64,000 nt of DNA. Source: JAHBNG01 sp039028975 (GTDB taxonomy: Bacteria; Chloroflexota; Anaerolineae; Caldilineales; Caldilineaceae). Positions 16,653 to 25,719 of the stretch are shown here, piece by piece. Every line of letters begins with the position of its first letter. The stretch's first letter is position 1. Below the pieces are notes generated by a model. The model had not been told where the DNA came from. It did not search any database and saw nothing but the letters and a program-made list of their open reading frames with translations. Both the position numbers and the translations under genes were made by a program. The stretch spans positions 19,729-83,728 of the forward strand of contig JBCCHB010000067.1 of the NCBI GenBank assembly GCA_039028975.1, given 5' to 3'.

Positions 16653-17123
16653 TTATTCCGATACTGGGATCTCTTCTGGACGTACCATCAGCACGGGAAC
16701 CTTGGCTTTGTGAAGCACAGATTCAGCTACGCTTCCTTGGATAAAGTGGCTAAGCCCCTCACGACCGTGAGTTGCCATTGCAATGAGATCCACCTTGGCA
16801 AGGTCTGCATAAAAGAGAATCTGGTCGGCCGGTTCGCCAAATCCAACCTCTCTCTGTACTGTATAGCCCATCTCTTCGAGAGACTCGGCTTCTGGCACCA
16901 TCTTTGCCAAAACAGCATGTCGCATATTCTCTTCTTGTACTGTTGAATTAAAGTCGATGTGCAGATAACCGGGTGCAACACCGAAAGATTGGGTAACAAC
17001 ATGTTCAACATGTAGCAAGATGATTTCCGTCTCAGAAGACCGGGCTATCACATTCAATTTAGGGAAAATAGCTTTACTGAACTCTGTCCCGTCCATCGGT
17101 ACTAAAATTTTGAGTTTCGTCAT
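16653..17123 (-). CDS. Universal stress protein (UspA family)
   Basis: This 156-residue cytoplasmic protein has the Usp fold. It opens with KILVPMDGTEFSKAIFPKL and ends with the ATP-binding loop GREGLSHFIQGSVAESVL and VPVLMVRPE. I start it at ATG 17123, with GGAG seven bases upstream, rather than the longer frame to 17156. It is followed by the SCO-like gene after 18 bases and preceded by another usp gene. Usp pairs beside respiratory genes are common in bacteria that face oxygen or energy stress. Confidence 0.9.
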   Translation of the reverse strand: MTKLKILVPMDGTEFSKAIFPKLNVIARSSETEIILLHVEHVVTQSFGVAPGYLHIDFNSTVQEENMRHAVLAKMVPEAESLEEMGYTVQREVGFGEPADQILFYADLAKVDLIAMATHGREGLSHFIQGSVAESVLHKAKVPVLMVRPEEIPVSE

Positions 17124-17194
17124 TGCGGTGCTCCTATATTCAGAGAGAGAACACAACTAAAATTTGATAGTCGTGTCGTCCATAAATCTGCCTG

Positions 17195-17650
17195 TTAACT
17201 TTCGCTTAGGTCTGAACGAATTAGGTAGAGTGGTCGAGCGGTACCATGCAATACACCAGCTGCTACACTCCCGAAGAGCACGCGAGGAAGACCCGTTCGA
17301 CCGTGACTGTTCATGGCAATCAGATCTGTATCTATCTCTTCAGCTACTGCCAAAATGCGTTCCACTGGTTGCCCTTGCTCGATCCGTATGTTGACCTCAA
17401 TCTCCTCTTTTTCCAGGTTGAGTTTATGATTCTTCAGATACGTACTAGCGCGGCGCTTCATCTCTTTCATATCATCCAGAATTACCTGTGCATATCCTGG
17501 TGCTTCCAAGCTTGCTGCGTGGTAGACAGGTATAATGACCTGGACAAGTACGAGAGTAGTATCAAATTTTTGGGCCAAATTTACGGCATGAGGCAATATC
17601 TGCTCAGCCCTTTCTGAGCCATCTAGAGGAACTAAGATTGACTGAATCAC
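17195..17650 (-). CDS. Universal stress protein (UspA family)
   Basis: This 151-residue Usp protein has SILVPLDGSERAEQILPHA at the start and the nucleotide-binding loop GRTGLPRVLFGSVAAGVL near the end. It is the first gene of the minus-strand run that continues through a second Usp, two SCO proteins and the ba3 oxidase. The 71-base gap to the next usp gene suits co-transcription. The intergenic region upstream is shared with the divergent APC permease and contains a degenerate R1 repeat. Confidence 0.9.
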   Translation of the reverse strand: MIQSILVPLDGSERAEQILPHAVNLAQKFDTTLVLVQVIIPVYHAASLEAPGYAQVILDDMKEMKRRASTYLKNHKLNLEKEEIEVNIRIEQGQPVERILAVAEEIDTDLIAMNSHGRTGLPRVLFGSVAAGVLHGTARPLYLIRSDLSES

Positions 17651-17679
17651 GAGTCACCTCCATTCTGATAAATGAGTAA

Positions 17680-17762
17680 ACTCAGCTCCGTTTGAAACCG
17701 GGATGTGGCCTTTCTGGTTGGGGCTGGGGAAACTCTGGTTGTTAAAGCGACGACCGTCGCAT
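17680..17762 (+). repeat. R1 repeat, copy A (degenerate)
   Basis: AACTCAGCTCCGTTTGAAAC opens this copy, and GCGACGACCG closes it. The arms are eroded compared with other copies. It lies in the divergent promoter region between the usp and permease genes. A separate 7-bp hairpin (CCTAGCC/GGCTAGG) follows at 17820-17837. Confidence 0.55.
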
Positions 17763-17892
17763 CTCCACTATACATCAAGTCTGAAAGGGGCAGGACCGTT
17801 AGGTGGAGGGTTTGCAACCTAGCCAGTCGGCTAGGCTTACAATCGGCTAGTGGAATAGGGCATTATTTCCGTACGAGAGATATGCTGAAGTC

Positions 17893-19155
17893 ATGATGAA
17901 CATACTCACAACAACCACAAATCGGACAACGGTGGACTCATCTCCTACCAAACTAAAGCGCAGCCTTACCCTACCCCTACTTACATTATATGGGTTAGGG
18001 ACAACCATTGGTGCTGGGATCTATGTATTGATTGGTACAGTCGTTGGGCAGGCGGGTATTCATGCGCCTTTTGCTTTTCTGACGGCGGGAATCATTGCGG
18101 GGTTTACCGCTTTCTCTTTTGCAGAATTAGGGACTCGCTACCCAAAAAGTGCAGGCGAAGCGGTCTATGTCAAGGCTGCATTTGGATCCATACGCTTCTC
18201 AACGCTGGTTGGATTAGTCGTTGCAGCCGCCAGCATAATCTCAGCGGCTGCAATTCTATCTGGGGCATCGGGATATGTGCGCCTATTCTTCAACCTGCCT
18301 AATTCCTGGATTTTGGTAGGAGTAACGGCTGGGCTGGGGCTACTAGCAGCGTGGGGAATCACCCAATCAGCCTTCGTAGCAGGGGCAGTTACACTCTTGG
18401 AAATGGTGGGGCTAGGGGCTGTCATCTGGTTTGGGGTTAGAGGAACACCAGATATTTTGACTCATATCCCTGAAATCCTACCTACCTTTGAATTAAGCCC
18501 ATGGAATGGGGTTATGATGGGGGCTGTCTTGGCCTTTTTTGCCTTTATTGGTTTTGAGGATATGGTTAACCTCGCCGAAGAGACCGTTAATGTACGTCGT
18601 ACATTGCCTTGGGCGATTATCTTGACGCTGGTCATTAGTTCTGTACTCTATTTTGTCGTGGTTACCGTGGCTGTTCTAGCCGTTCCCGTAGGAGAACTTG
18701 CCGCCAGTGAGACACCTATTGCGCTCATCATCGCCAAAGGAGGAGATATTTCCCCCATGGCCATTGGCGCAATTACGGTATTTGCGACATTGAATGGCGC
18801 GTTGGTTCAGTTGGTTTTGGCATCTCGGGTGCTCTATGGACTTAGCAGCGAGGGCAGCATTCCTGCTCTACTAGGGTACATTCATCCAGCAACCCAAACA
18901 CCGATACTTGCTACGGGACTTGTCGCGGGCATCGTTCTAGTCCTAGCGGTTGCCTTTCCATTGGATGAGTTAGCCCGCTTCACATCATTGATGACCCTAT
19001 CAATCTTTGCGGTCGTTAATATGGCACTGTTGCGGATTAAGCAGAAAAAATCGGCCCAAGGGGATCATGTTGCTTACCCATTCTTTATTCCCTTGGTAGG
19101 GGCAGTGGTGAGTTGCGCAATTTTGGTATTGGAGGCTGTGAGGTTGTTCAGTTGA
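17893..19155 (+). CDS. APC-family amino acid permease
   Basis: This 420-residue transporter has about 12 membrane spans. It shows the APC signature at TM1 (LYGLGTTIGAGIYVLIGTVV), FAELGTRYPKSAGEAVYVK, and the TM6 motif FFAFIGFEDMVNLAEE. Such proteins import amino acids or polyamines by proton or sodium coupling, or exchange them. Two ATGs (17893, 17896) are adjacent, with no strong ribosome site. A perfect terminator hairpin lies about 105 bases downstream. Nothing in the context fixes the substrate. Confidence 0.9.
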   Translation: MMNILTTTTNRTTVDSSPTKLKRSLTLPLLTLYGLGTTIGAGIYVLIGTVVGQAGIHAPFAFLTAGIIAGFTAFSFAELGTRYPKSAGEAVYVKAAFGSIRFSTLVGLVVAAASIISAAAILSGASGYVRLFFNLPNSWILVGVTAGLGLLAAWGITQSAFVAGAVTLLEMVGLGAVIWFGVRGTPDILTHIPEILPTFELSPWNGVMMGAVLAFFAFIGFEDMVNLAEETVNVRRTLPWAIILTLVISSVLYFVVVTVAVLAVPVGELAASETPIALIIAKGGDISPMAIGAITVFATLNGALVQLVLASRVLYGLSSEGSIPALLGYIHPATQTPILATGLVAGIVLVLAVAFPLDELARFTSLMTLSIFAVVNMALLRIKQKKSAQGDHVAYPFFIPLVGAVVSCAILVLEAVRLFS

Positions 19156-19260
19156 GGAAACGTAAAAAAACTTTCAACCACACTTGGATAGTGCTGGCGT
19201 AGCCCCACAGGGCCTACAGCTAAACCGTCAGAATTCACATTACAGCACACCAGAACAAAA

Positions 19261-19301
19261 ATCAGAAGGGCCTGGCCCCCGTGTGGCCAGGCCCTTCTGA
19301 T
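19261..19301. terminator. Strong bidirectional terminator
   Basis: ATCAGAAGGGCCTGGCC at 19261-19277 pairs perfectly with 19285-19301 around a 7-base loop, flanked by A-rich sequence before and TTTT after. It separates the permease from the convergent His-rich lipoprotein gene and should stop transcription from both sides. Confidence 0.9.
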
Positions 19302-19364
19302 TTTCAATCAAAGCGAATGCTACTTCCGCAAAGTGTTAGTTTGAAAGCCGTATAGGATCGACTC

Positions 19365-20279
19365 TCAGTGATCGTGTCCATCGCCCATTTCGATGACCAT
19401 TTCCACAAGTGTGTGGGCCATCTCATGGGCCTCACTCGTTAATGGTTTGGCAGCTTCTAAGTCTCCTGCGTCCAGTGCCTCTTTGAGTGAGGTTAAGGTA
19501 GCGTTTAGGGCTTCAATATCATCATTATACATCTCCGACCAGGTAATGGATGAGAGGCTCATCATGAATTGATCCACTGTTCCTACAAATTCGGCCTCGA
19601 TCGTTTCCCCATCATTGACGCTCACATCAATATCATGTAAGGACTTCACATCCAGTGCCCCAACAGCAGCGACTAGCTCCGCATCCATTTCCATGGCCAT
19701 CTCCTTATCGTGGCCATCACCGTCTTCACCATGCCCCTCGTGGCCTTCGGCATCTTCGTGATGACCTTCCCCATCTTCACCATGACTGTCATGGCCATCT
19801 TCTTCGGCATTGTGACCATCATGCCCGTCTCCCTCTGCGCTTTCACCGTGGTCATCATGCTCCATAGCCATTTCACCATCACTGGCAACGCTTAGGTCAA
19901 AGGTCTGCTCGACTTCAGTTCCATCGCTCATTACAGCAAGAACGGTCACAATCCAGTCACCACCCATGGTCCACTCGAAGGGCACGCTATAAACACCCTC
20001 TTCTGCCCCGCCTTCCACATCACGAATGACAGGGACCATCCCGGCGTGGGTCATATCGCCTTGGACGTTAAGGGTGGCATCGTTGATGGGCGTTCCACTA
20101 GAATCGGCCAAAGTAACCATTAGCATCCCCTCACCAACAGCGGGCGGATCGGGCATAACATCTACTGACATTTGTAGTCCTGCCTCGCTGGCAGTTTGAG
20201 GAGCCGCTGGCGCGCAGCCGGCCAATATTAATACGAAAATTGCCAAAAGCATAGTTGAATAGTAAGTTGTTTTATTCAT
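19365..20279 (-). CDS. His/Asp-rich metal-binding lipoprotein with FixH/YtkA-like domain
   Basis: This protein of about 304 residues has a lipoprotein signal ending LILAGC. A beta-sandwich domain similar to FixH/YtkA follows (about 40-135: MPDPPAVGEGMLMVTLADSSG, NVQGDMTHAGM). Next comes a roughly 65-residue stretch of HDGH, EDGH and EGHGEDG repeats, then a helical C-terminal domain ending GDGHDH. The His-rich stretch should bind Cu, Zn or Ni outside the membrane. I start at ATG 20279, with GAGGA about eight bases upstream. It ends the minus-strand copper-related run with a polyferredoxin and a PCuAC chaperone, suggesting copper storage or supply for the oxidase. Confidence 0.8.
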   Translation of the reverse strand: MNKTTYYSTMLLAIFVLILAGCAPAAPQTASEAGLQMSVDVMPDPPAVGEGMLMVTLADSSGTPINDATLNVQGDMTHAGMVPVIRDVEGGAEEGVYSVPFEWTMGGDWIVTVLAVMSDGTEVEQTFDLSVASDGEMAMEHDDHGESAEGDGHDGHNAEEDGHDSHGEDGEGHHEDAEGHEGHGEDGDGHDKEMAMEMDAELVAAVGALDVKSLHDIDVSVNDGETIEAEFVGTVDQFMMSLSSITWSEMYNDDIEALNATLTSLKEALDAGDLEAAKPLTSEAHEMAHTLVEMVIEMGDGHDH

Positions 20280-20396
20280 CAGAATAATCCTCAATATCTA
20301 AGTTATAACGTTGCAAGGTTGCAGAGGCGCGTCAATACCCCTGCATTGATTAGATTGTTACCAACACAGTGTATCCGTCACGAAAACTCTTTATTC

Positions 20397-21935
20397 TTAC
20401 GCGCCAATCCCACTGCCTCTCATCTCCATGGGCTGTAGGAATGTATAGCCGCTGGCAATGGCCAGAAGAATCAGAACCATAACCCATGGTAGTGCCTCTA
20501 ACAGCGCCCGTTGACGATTCTTGTGGGCTTTGCTCGCCGCAGAAAAGACGACCCCAATACCCACAAGCAGACCGCCATAGGTAAAGATCATTTGGATGGT
20601 CTGAATGGTGCTGACTGAAGGCACAAAGAGGGCGGCCAATGTCCAATCCGGCCGACCAAAGAGCGCAAGCCGCAATGTTCGATAGAAGAAGGTCTGGAAT
20701 GTTGGAACAATGGTCATGGCCCCAATTAGAAAGTGAAAAAGATAGTGGGCGAACCAGATTACGAAGCCGACTGGCACAAAGCTATAGGCATAGCGGATGA
20801 CTAATTGGTTGAGCGAGATTGGTTCCTTAGCTTGGGCGAGCGTTCGACCAAGCCATGCTGCACCATAGACCAATATGAGTGGTCCAACAATTATCCCAAC
20901 TAGAAAGGTCAGTCCTAACACAATGGCTTCACTTTGGGTATCCAGCACTCGAGCCAACCAAGCCTCCAACGAGAAGACCGGTGGCGTCATAGCAAAAGCG
21001 TTGAGTAGTCCAGCAAAGGCCGCAATAATGGCAAGGAGCGCCAGATCGATGCGGTTGCGCCAGGTTTGGCGGAAAAGCTCATCACCTGGGGGGCGTACAG
21101 CCAGTGCCACATTATCATAGGGGCACGCTCGTACGCAATCCAGGCAGAGAGTACAATCCATGTTGCTTTGGATTGTTGGCACAAAGAGCTCCAGCTGACA
21201 GCCATCCTGTAGAACGATTTCTTGCGTTGCTGGCTTACTCTTTATTGCGTGGCTTGTGTCAGCTAGGCTAGAGTCGGACAAACTGGTATTCTTTTGATCT
21301 ACTGGATTACTGCTTCTATTTGTTACACCGTTGATGCACTCATGCCCTACGCAGTTGCGGCATATATCCAGATTGCGGGACATAATTTGGGTAGGGCTGA
21401 CTGCACTATAGAGAAAGTTAAAGGTTCCCAGCGGACAAACATACTTGCAGAAGCTGCTGCGGGTAAAGAGCGCCTCTAACAGAAAGGCCAAACCAAAGTA
21501 GATCACAGCGACCCAGGCTGTCCACCAGGGTGTGGCCCATAGGTCAAATAGCTCGTAGGCAAATAGAATACCCAACAATCCGCCAATGGCGATCCACTTG
21601 TTGCGAAGTGCTTTAGGCCAACGGCGCGTTGGCTTACCTAGCCACTTGGCCAGCTTGCGCGGTAAAACAAATGGACAGGCAGCACAGAAGAGGTTGCCCA
21701 CCAGCAGTAAAGCCAGCACTACGAGTCCTCGATAGTGGACCCATGCAGCAACAGAAGCAACATTTCGGGAGGCAATCTGATTGCCCAATAACCCATCCAC
21801 AATGATGGCCGCAGCCAAGACAAAGAGAATGGATTGCATGAAAGTACGGCTATGTTTCCAGCGTAAGAAATGACCCAACCCCGGAATCCGGAGAACGTCA
21901 ATTTGTAAACGCCGATGTTCAATAGAGCTTATCAT
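20397..21935 (-). CDS. NapH/CcoG-like polyferredoxin membrane protein
   Basis: This 512-residue protein has about ten membrane spans and several cysteine motifs. These are CAACP near the N-terminal spans, CKYVCPLGTFN, CRNCVGHEC, and a full [4Fe-4S] motif CTLCLDCVRACP. The arrangement resembles NapH, NosR C-terminal halves and CcoG, which move electrons across the membrane or reduce copper during oxidase assembly. It lies between a PCuAC chaperone and a FixH-like lipoprotein, and CcoG and FixH homologues also accompany oxidase-maturation genes elsewhere. A role in Cu(II) reduction or thiol redox is therefore likely, though inferred. Confidence 0.82.
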   Translation of the reverse strand: MISSIEHRRLQIDVLRIPGLGHFLRWKHSRTFMQSILFVLAAAIIVDGLLGNQIASRNVASVAAWVHYRGLVVLALLLVGNLFCAACPFVLPRKLAKWLGKPTRRWPKALRNKWIAIGGLLGILFAYELFDLWATPWWTAWVAVIYFGLAFLLEALFTRSSFCKYVCPLGTFNFLYSAVSPTQIMSRNLDICRNCVGHECINGVTNRSSNPVDQKNTSLSDSSLADTSHAIKSKPATQEIVLQDGCQLELFVPTIQSNMDCTLCLDCVRACPYDNVALAVRPPGDELFRQTWRNRIDLALLAIIAAFAGLLNAFAMTPPVFSLEAWLARVLDTQSEAIVLGLTFLVGIIVGPLILVYGAAWLGRTLAQAKEPISLNQLVIRYAYSFVPVGFVIWFAHYLFHFLIGAMTIVPTFQTFFYRTLRLALFGRPDWTLAALFVPSVSTIQTIQMIFTYGGLLVGIGVVFSAASKAHKNRQRALLEALPWVMVLILLAIASGYTFLQPMEMRGSGIGA

Positions 21936-21947
21936 GGAGTTATCATC

Positions 21948-22520
21948 TTATCGTGAATGGTCCATGCCCGTACCTATCTCCATGACTGGAACAGCCACTG
22001 TAACAGGATCCTGGTTGACAAAGGACAGAGTGATAGATATCGTTTCTCCGGGGGCAAGCGGTTCCGCCAAGTTCATCAGCATAACGTGCTTGCCACCTGG
22101 CTCTAGTTGAAGACTTCCGCCAGCCGGAATGACAAATCCATCCGGGCGATGTTCCATGCGCATAACGCCATTGTCATCTAGGCTTTCGTGAAGTTGAACT
22201 GTACCAGCCGCAGGAGTAGATGCTTCGAGCAATCGTTCTTCCTGCTGGCCATTGTTGGTAATGAGCAAATAAGCTGCGCTATTGCCATCTTCAACGATTG
22301 TAGCCCTAGCCATCATGGCACCAATCGTCAAGTCTCCAGCAGTCACAGCCTCTTCATCCATTTGATTCATTTCATGGGACGACGTTTCTGCTGTATCGTG
22401 GGTCATTGATTGAGTAAGCGATGTGCAGGCACTAACGACGATGACCAATCCAAGTAATAACCCGGAAAGGAGCATCCGCCAAATGAGTGATCGCACAACG
22501 CCCTTTTTGGAATCAACCAT
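21948..22520 (-). CDS. PCu(A)C copper chaperone lipoprotein
   Basis: This periplasm-facing Cu(I) chaperone passes copper to SCO or directly to CuA. After a lipoprotein signal (LLLGLVIVVSAC), the PCuAC cupredoxin-like fold carries the ligand set: Met and His in TVQLHES, VMRM, and GGKHVMLMNL near the end. I start it at ATG 22520; the frame is open to a TTG at 22559, but the ATG places the signal peptide correctly. It is followed after 12 bases by the polyferredoxin gene, so it is clearly in that operon. Confidence 0.88.
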   Translation of the reverse strand: MVDSKKGVVRSLIWRMLLSGLLLGLVIVVSACTSLTQSMTHDTAETSSHEMNQMDEEAVTAGDLTIGAMMARATIVEDGNSAAYLLITNNGQQEERLLEASTPAAGTVQLHESLDDNGVMRMEHRPDGFVIPAGGSLQLEPGGKHVMLMNLAEPLAPGETISITLSFVNQDPVTVAVPVMEIGTGMDHSR

Positions 22521-22559
22521 AGGGTTTGTTCTTTCTATTATCAGTAGTTGAACATGCAA

Positions 22560-22745
22560 CAGGCTGCACCACAGGGGATGAAAACCAGCAAAGATTTCAC
22601 AGATTGTGCAGATTATGTTCCCTATTCATCTGTGTAATCTTCAAATCCCTGTTATTTTTAGGGCAGTCCGTAGCCGTATAGGTGGTCAAATAATGTAAGC
22701 CACCATCGGAATCTAGCGTTTGTAAAATGTGGTCAAAATTGGTTG
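22560..22745. repeat. Intergenic palindromic AT-rich repeat
   Basis: AAGATTTCACAGATT and its near complement around GTGTAATCTT form a loose hairpin at about 22591-22644. Similar CACAGATT/AATCTGTG repeats are common intergenic filler in environmental bacteria. A related sequence occurs at 28300-28350. Confidence 0.35.
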
Positions 22746-22747
22746 GA

Positions 22748-23218
22748 TTACGCAAGCAACAGTCGTCTCGGTGGTGGAAGAGGAACCAGTTGTATAACAT
22801 CTTTGACTGGTTGAAGAAGGAAAAAGAAGACGCCCTCTCGGAGCCAGGTCGTAGTAAAGAGAACTCGGCTAGCTAAAATGAGCATCAGCAACGAGATGAA
22901 CGTCATTGTTGGTGTCGAGCGGCTCTCGGCCAGTGGTAATTCACGGTCAGGGAAGGCCGTTGGGTTCAGGCGGTTCTGGCGAAGAACAGGATCATGTTGA
23001 CAGATATCGTGGCCGTGATCTGAGTCACTACCCATACCTGTCTTCATCGCTATCTCTTGAAAGACAAAGTGAGTCGCTAGATGTCCATGAGAGGGATCTT
23101 CCATCATGCCCCAGCAGATAAAGGGGGCAACACCCGCGAAAAAAACTGCGTAGGCCAGAAGTAACCATCGCTGCCAGTTGGTTATTTGACTATGAATGCT
23201 TATCGATTGGCCAGTCAC
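22748..23218 (-). CDS. Small His-containing membrane protein, unknown function
   Basis: This 156-residue protein starts at a GTG with AGGT upstream. It has a membrane helix at about 18-38 (WLLLAYAVFFAGVAPFICWG), an external-type segment rich in His (SHGHLATHF, DSDHGHDICQHD) and a second helix at about 104-122. It ends with a Pro-Arg tail. It is the first gene of the run PCuAC / polyferredoxin / His-rich lipoprotein, so metal handling is a reasonable guess. I do not recognise the family. Confidence 0.6.
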   Translation of the reverse strand: MTGQSISIHSQITNWQRWLLLAYAVFFAGVAPFICWGMMEDPSHGHLATHFVFQEIAMKTGMGSDSDHGHDICQHDPVLRQNRLNPTAFPDRELPLAESRSTPTMTFISLLMLILASRVLFTTTWLREGVFFFLLQPVKDVIQLVPLPPPRRLLLA

Positions 23219-23319
23219 TGCGAATTACCTAAAGTTCATTTAGCAAAACGCCACTACAAGTCGAGTATAGCACAGTGAATAGGCAAAATCAAGAGATTTA
23301 TAATCTTCCTAACCGTAGG

Positions 23320-25719
23320 TTAATCATCAAAAATTATATCTAACGACCAAAAATTAACTGTCCCATCGCTCCCTCCCGTGACAAGCATATGCCCAGCTAC
23401 ATTGCCGTCGTTTTGAAGACCAGTGTTTTCCGCATCTTCTACGGAAGAGAGCATACTCGAATTTTCAAACAGATCTGAGTGTAGACCAAATTGTAAAGTA
23501 TTGATGCTTCCTCGGTGACCACTAAATTGATGCCGGAGATGCCCATCTTCTACCTCCCATATCTCAATCTGCCCATCCTTTGTGCCAATGGCAACTAGGA
23601 ACCCGTCGGGAGAAAATGCGATATTGCTCCATGGGCTCTTGTTGGATGAGAGGACGGCAGCTCGCTGACCATCTATAAGCTGCCAAAGAACGACCTGCCC
23701 GGTCGCGCTCCCCGTCGCCAAAAATCGACCATCAGGTGAAAAGGCAACCGATGTGGCTCCACCAATATGATTAGGTAACCTCAAATACTCCGTCCCATTC
23801 TCTACTTGCCAAATAATTACCTTCTGATCATCCGAGGCGGAAGCCACAAAATGACCATCCGGCGAAAAAGCCACAGCCAGAACCCCTGATTCATGCCCTT
23901 CCAATGTCTGGGTAAGGGCACCAGTAGCCACATCCCAAAGATGGATCTTATGCGCATAAGATGCAGTCGCTAACAACAAACCATTTGGGGAAAAGGTAAC
24001 GCTATTATGAAAGATTCCACAACCCACACTCTCTTCATAGGGTATCTGGAGGGTGTGCAGAAGCGCACCATCTTGATGACGCCAGAGATAGACTGTATCG
24101 TCCCATTGTCCGTAGCCAGCAGGTTTGGCCGTTGCTGCCGCAATGTACACCCCATCGTTGGAGAAAGCCACCGTATCGACCGAGCCAATTCCTTGTGCGA
24201 GTGGTGAGATTGTCATGTTTTGTAGAGTATCTTTTTTATTCAGCACGGTTTGGAAACGATCACAGCATAGCTCATCTTCAAGATAGAATGCTTGCTCCCC
24301 CAAAAGCGCAACAAACCCGCTTTCCAAACCGATTCCAATGGTACCATCATTTGGTGAGATAGTAAGGCTGTTGACTTGATTGAAACGATGATCAGGCAGT
24401 TCAGCAGTAAGAGCATGGGTTTCTAGGTTCCATCGCTGAATGAGGCCATCGGAACGTTCTGTCAACAAGATCTGCTCCTGCTCTAGCAAAAAACTATGTC
24501 GCATGTCCGCCATGGGTCCATCAGTGGGTATTCCTAGCTGAGAAGCCATGACCTCTGTATCCGGATGCCAAAGTTGCAACGTCCCTTGGGTACCACCAGC
24601 AATAAGGAAGTTTTGCACACTGTTCCAAACCAAAGAGCGGATGGGGCCGAGATCTGTGGCTAGAGATCGGCTTTCATCGCCGACGAGATCTAGCCAATGA
24701 AGTGAGCCATCCACAAGACCGGCCACAACAATTTGCTCACCAGGTACAAAGGCAAGTTGCGTGACTTGACTACGCCCACTGCTCAGTAGAAGAAATGGCT
24801 CTTCAATGTACGAGAGATGCTCTTCACTATCCACCATCCACAGATGGATTCGCTTTTCCGACCACGCACCAGCGGCTAGCCTGCTGCCATCACTAGAAAA
24901 GGTGAGCGTGTCCACATTGAAGGCGATCTGCTCGTTGGTTGTGTGGGTTGCCAACCGTTTCTGAGCAACCAAATCCCAAAGCTCGACCTGATTGATGAAT
25001 GCCAAGGCAAGTTTTTGGCTGTTTGGTGAAAAAGCAATCGATTTAATAATGGTAGGCGAATCATTTTGCTCCTGCTCCAAGAGCTTCAGTGAATGATTTT
25101 CCTGCCATTGCCAGACATAAACATTGTCCAATGTAATAACACCGAGCAAGGAGCCGTCGGGTGAGAAACGCAATTGACGCGTAACATTGGTCTCAGTTTG
25201 CAGTTGCTGCAAAATCTGCCCACTTCCCACATCCCAAACTTCAACCATGGGAGTACTTGTGTAGTTTAGTGCAAGGGTGGAGCCATTGGGTGAAAAAATA
25301 ATGCGAGAGATAGGCTGAGCCGTTGGGAAAAATTTGCTTAGTTCAAGCGTATCTGTCTCATAGGTGTACAACCCAAGCGGCGTTGCAACCGCTAGCAAGT
25401 CCCCCTTAGGCGTCATAGCGACCTGGGTACTACGTCCTGCACCGAGTCGACCGGCATGTTGGGTTTTAATGGTGCGTATAAGTGTGTTTTGGGTTGTGGG
25501 CGTAACCATGTTGGGGAGCAGATTTGCACTCTGAGAAGCTCTGCTCTTCTCGAAAAGAGCGATTCCACGCTTCGCGTTGTCCGGCACGTCAAGCAGTGGT
25601 ATAGGTTCATCAGCACTCTTCGATGCCATTCGGCACCCTAACATCACGAGCATGATGCAGGTAAGCAGAAGCCGAATGTTCAAATGCTTTGGATAGAATC
25701 GGTTTTGTGACGTCATCAT
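23320..25719 (-). CDS. WD40-repeat lipoprotein (double beta-propeller)
   Basis: This 799-residue protein has a lipoprotein signal (LLLTCIMLVMLGC) followed by about 14 WD40-type repeats, enough for two seven-bladed propellers. Typical units are VAFSPDGHFVASASDDQKVIIW and the DVATGALTQTLEGHESGV pattern; only the second half is close to consensus. It is probably an outer-surface scaffold for protein interaction. No enzyme domain is present. It is transcribed toward the copper-related run but is separated from it by 101 bases, and nothing indicates a shared task. Confidence 0.9.
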   Translation of the reverse strand: MMTSQNRFYPKHLNIRLLLTCIMLVMLGCRMASKSADEPIPLLDVPDNAKRGIALFEKSRASQSANLLPNMVTPTTQNTLIRTIKTQHAGRLGAGRSTQVAMTPKGDLLAVATPLGLYTYETDTLELSKFFPTAQPISRIIFSPNGSTLALNYTSTPMVEVWDVGSGQILQQLQTETNVTRQLRFSPDGSLLGVITLDNVYVWQWQENHSLKLLEQEQNDSPTIIKSIAFSPNSQKLALAFINQVELWDLVAQKRLATHTTNEQIAFNVDTLTFSSDGSRLAAGAWSEKRIHLWMVDSEEHLSYIEEPFLLLSSGRSQVTQLAFVPGEQIVVAGLVDGSLHWLDLVGDESRSLATDLGPIRSLVWNSVQNFLIAGGTQGTLQLWHPDTEVMASQLGIPTDGPMADMRHSFLLEQEQILLTERSDGLIQRWNLETHALTAELPDHRFNQVNSLTISPNDGTIGIGLESGFVALLGEQAFYLEDELCCDRFQTVLNKKDTLQNMTISPLAQGIGSVDTVAFSNDGVYIAAATAKPAGYGQWDDTVYLWRHQDGALLHTLQIPYEESVGCGIFHNSVTFSPNGLLLATASYAHKIHLWDVATGALTQTLEGHESGVLAVAFSPDGHFVASASDDQKVIIWQVENGTEYLRLPNHIGGATSVAFSPDGRFLATGSATGQVVLWQLIDGQRAAVLSSNKSPWSNIAFSPDGFLVAIGTKDGQIEIWEVEDGHLRHQFSGHRGSINTLQFGLHSDLFENSSMLSSVEDAENTGLQNDGNVAGHMLVTGGSDGTVNFWSLDIIFDD

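Noticed and set aside
17700..17892. c-di-AMP (ydaO) riboswitch upstream of the APC permease
   Set aside because: The context would suit one, but the conserved aptamer blocks are not visible. A degenerate R1 copy and a 7-bp hairpin account for the sequence.
22597..22800. 67-codon minus-strand frame overlapping the His-containing membrane protein
   Set aside because: It overlaps the better-supported gene at 22748 and runs through an AT-rich intergenic palindrome.
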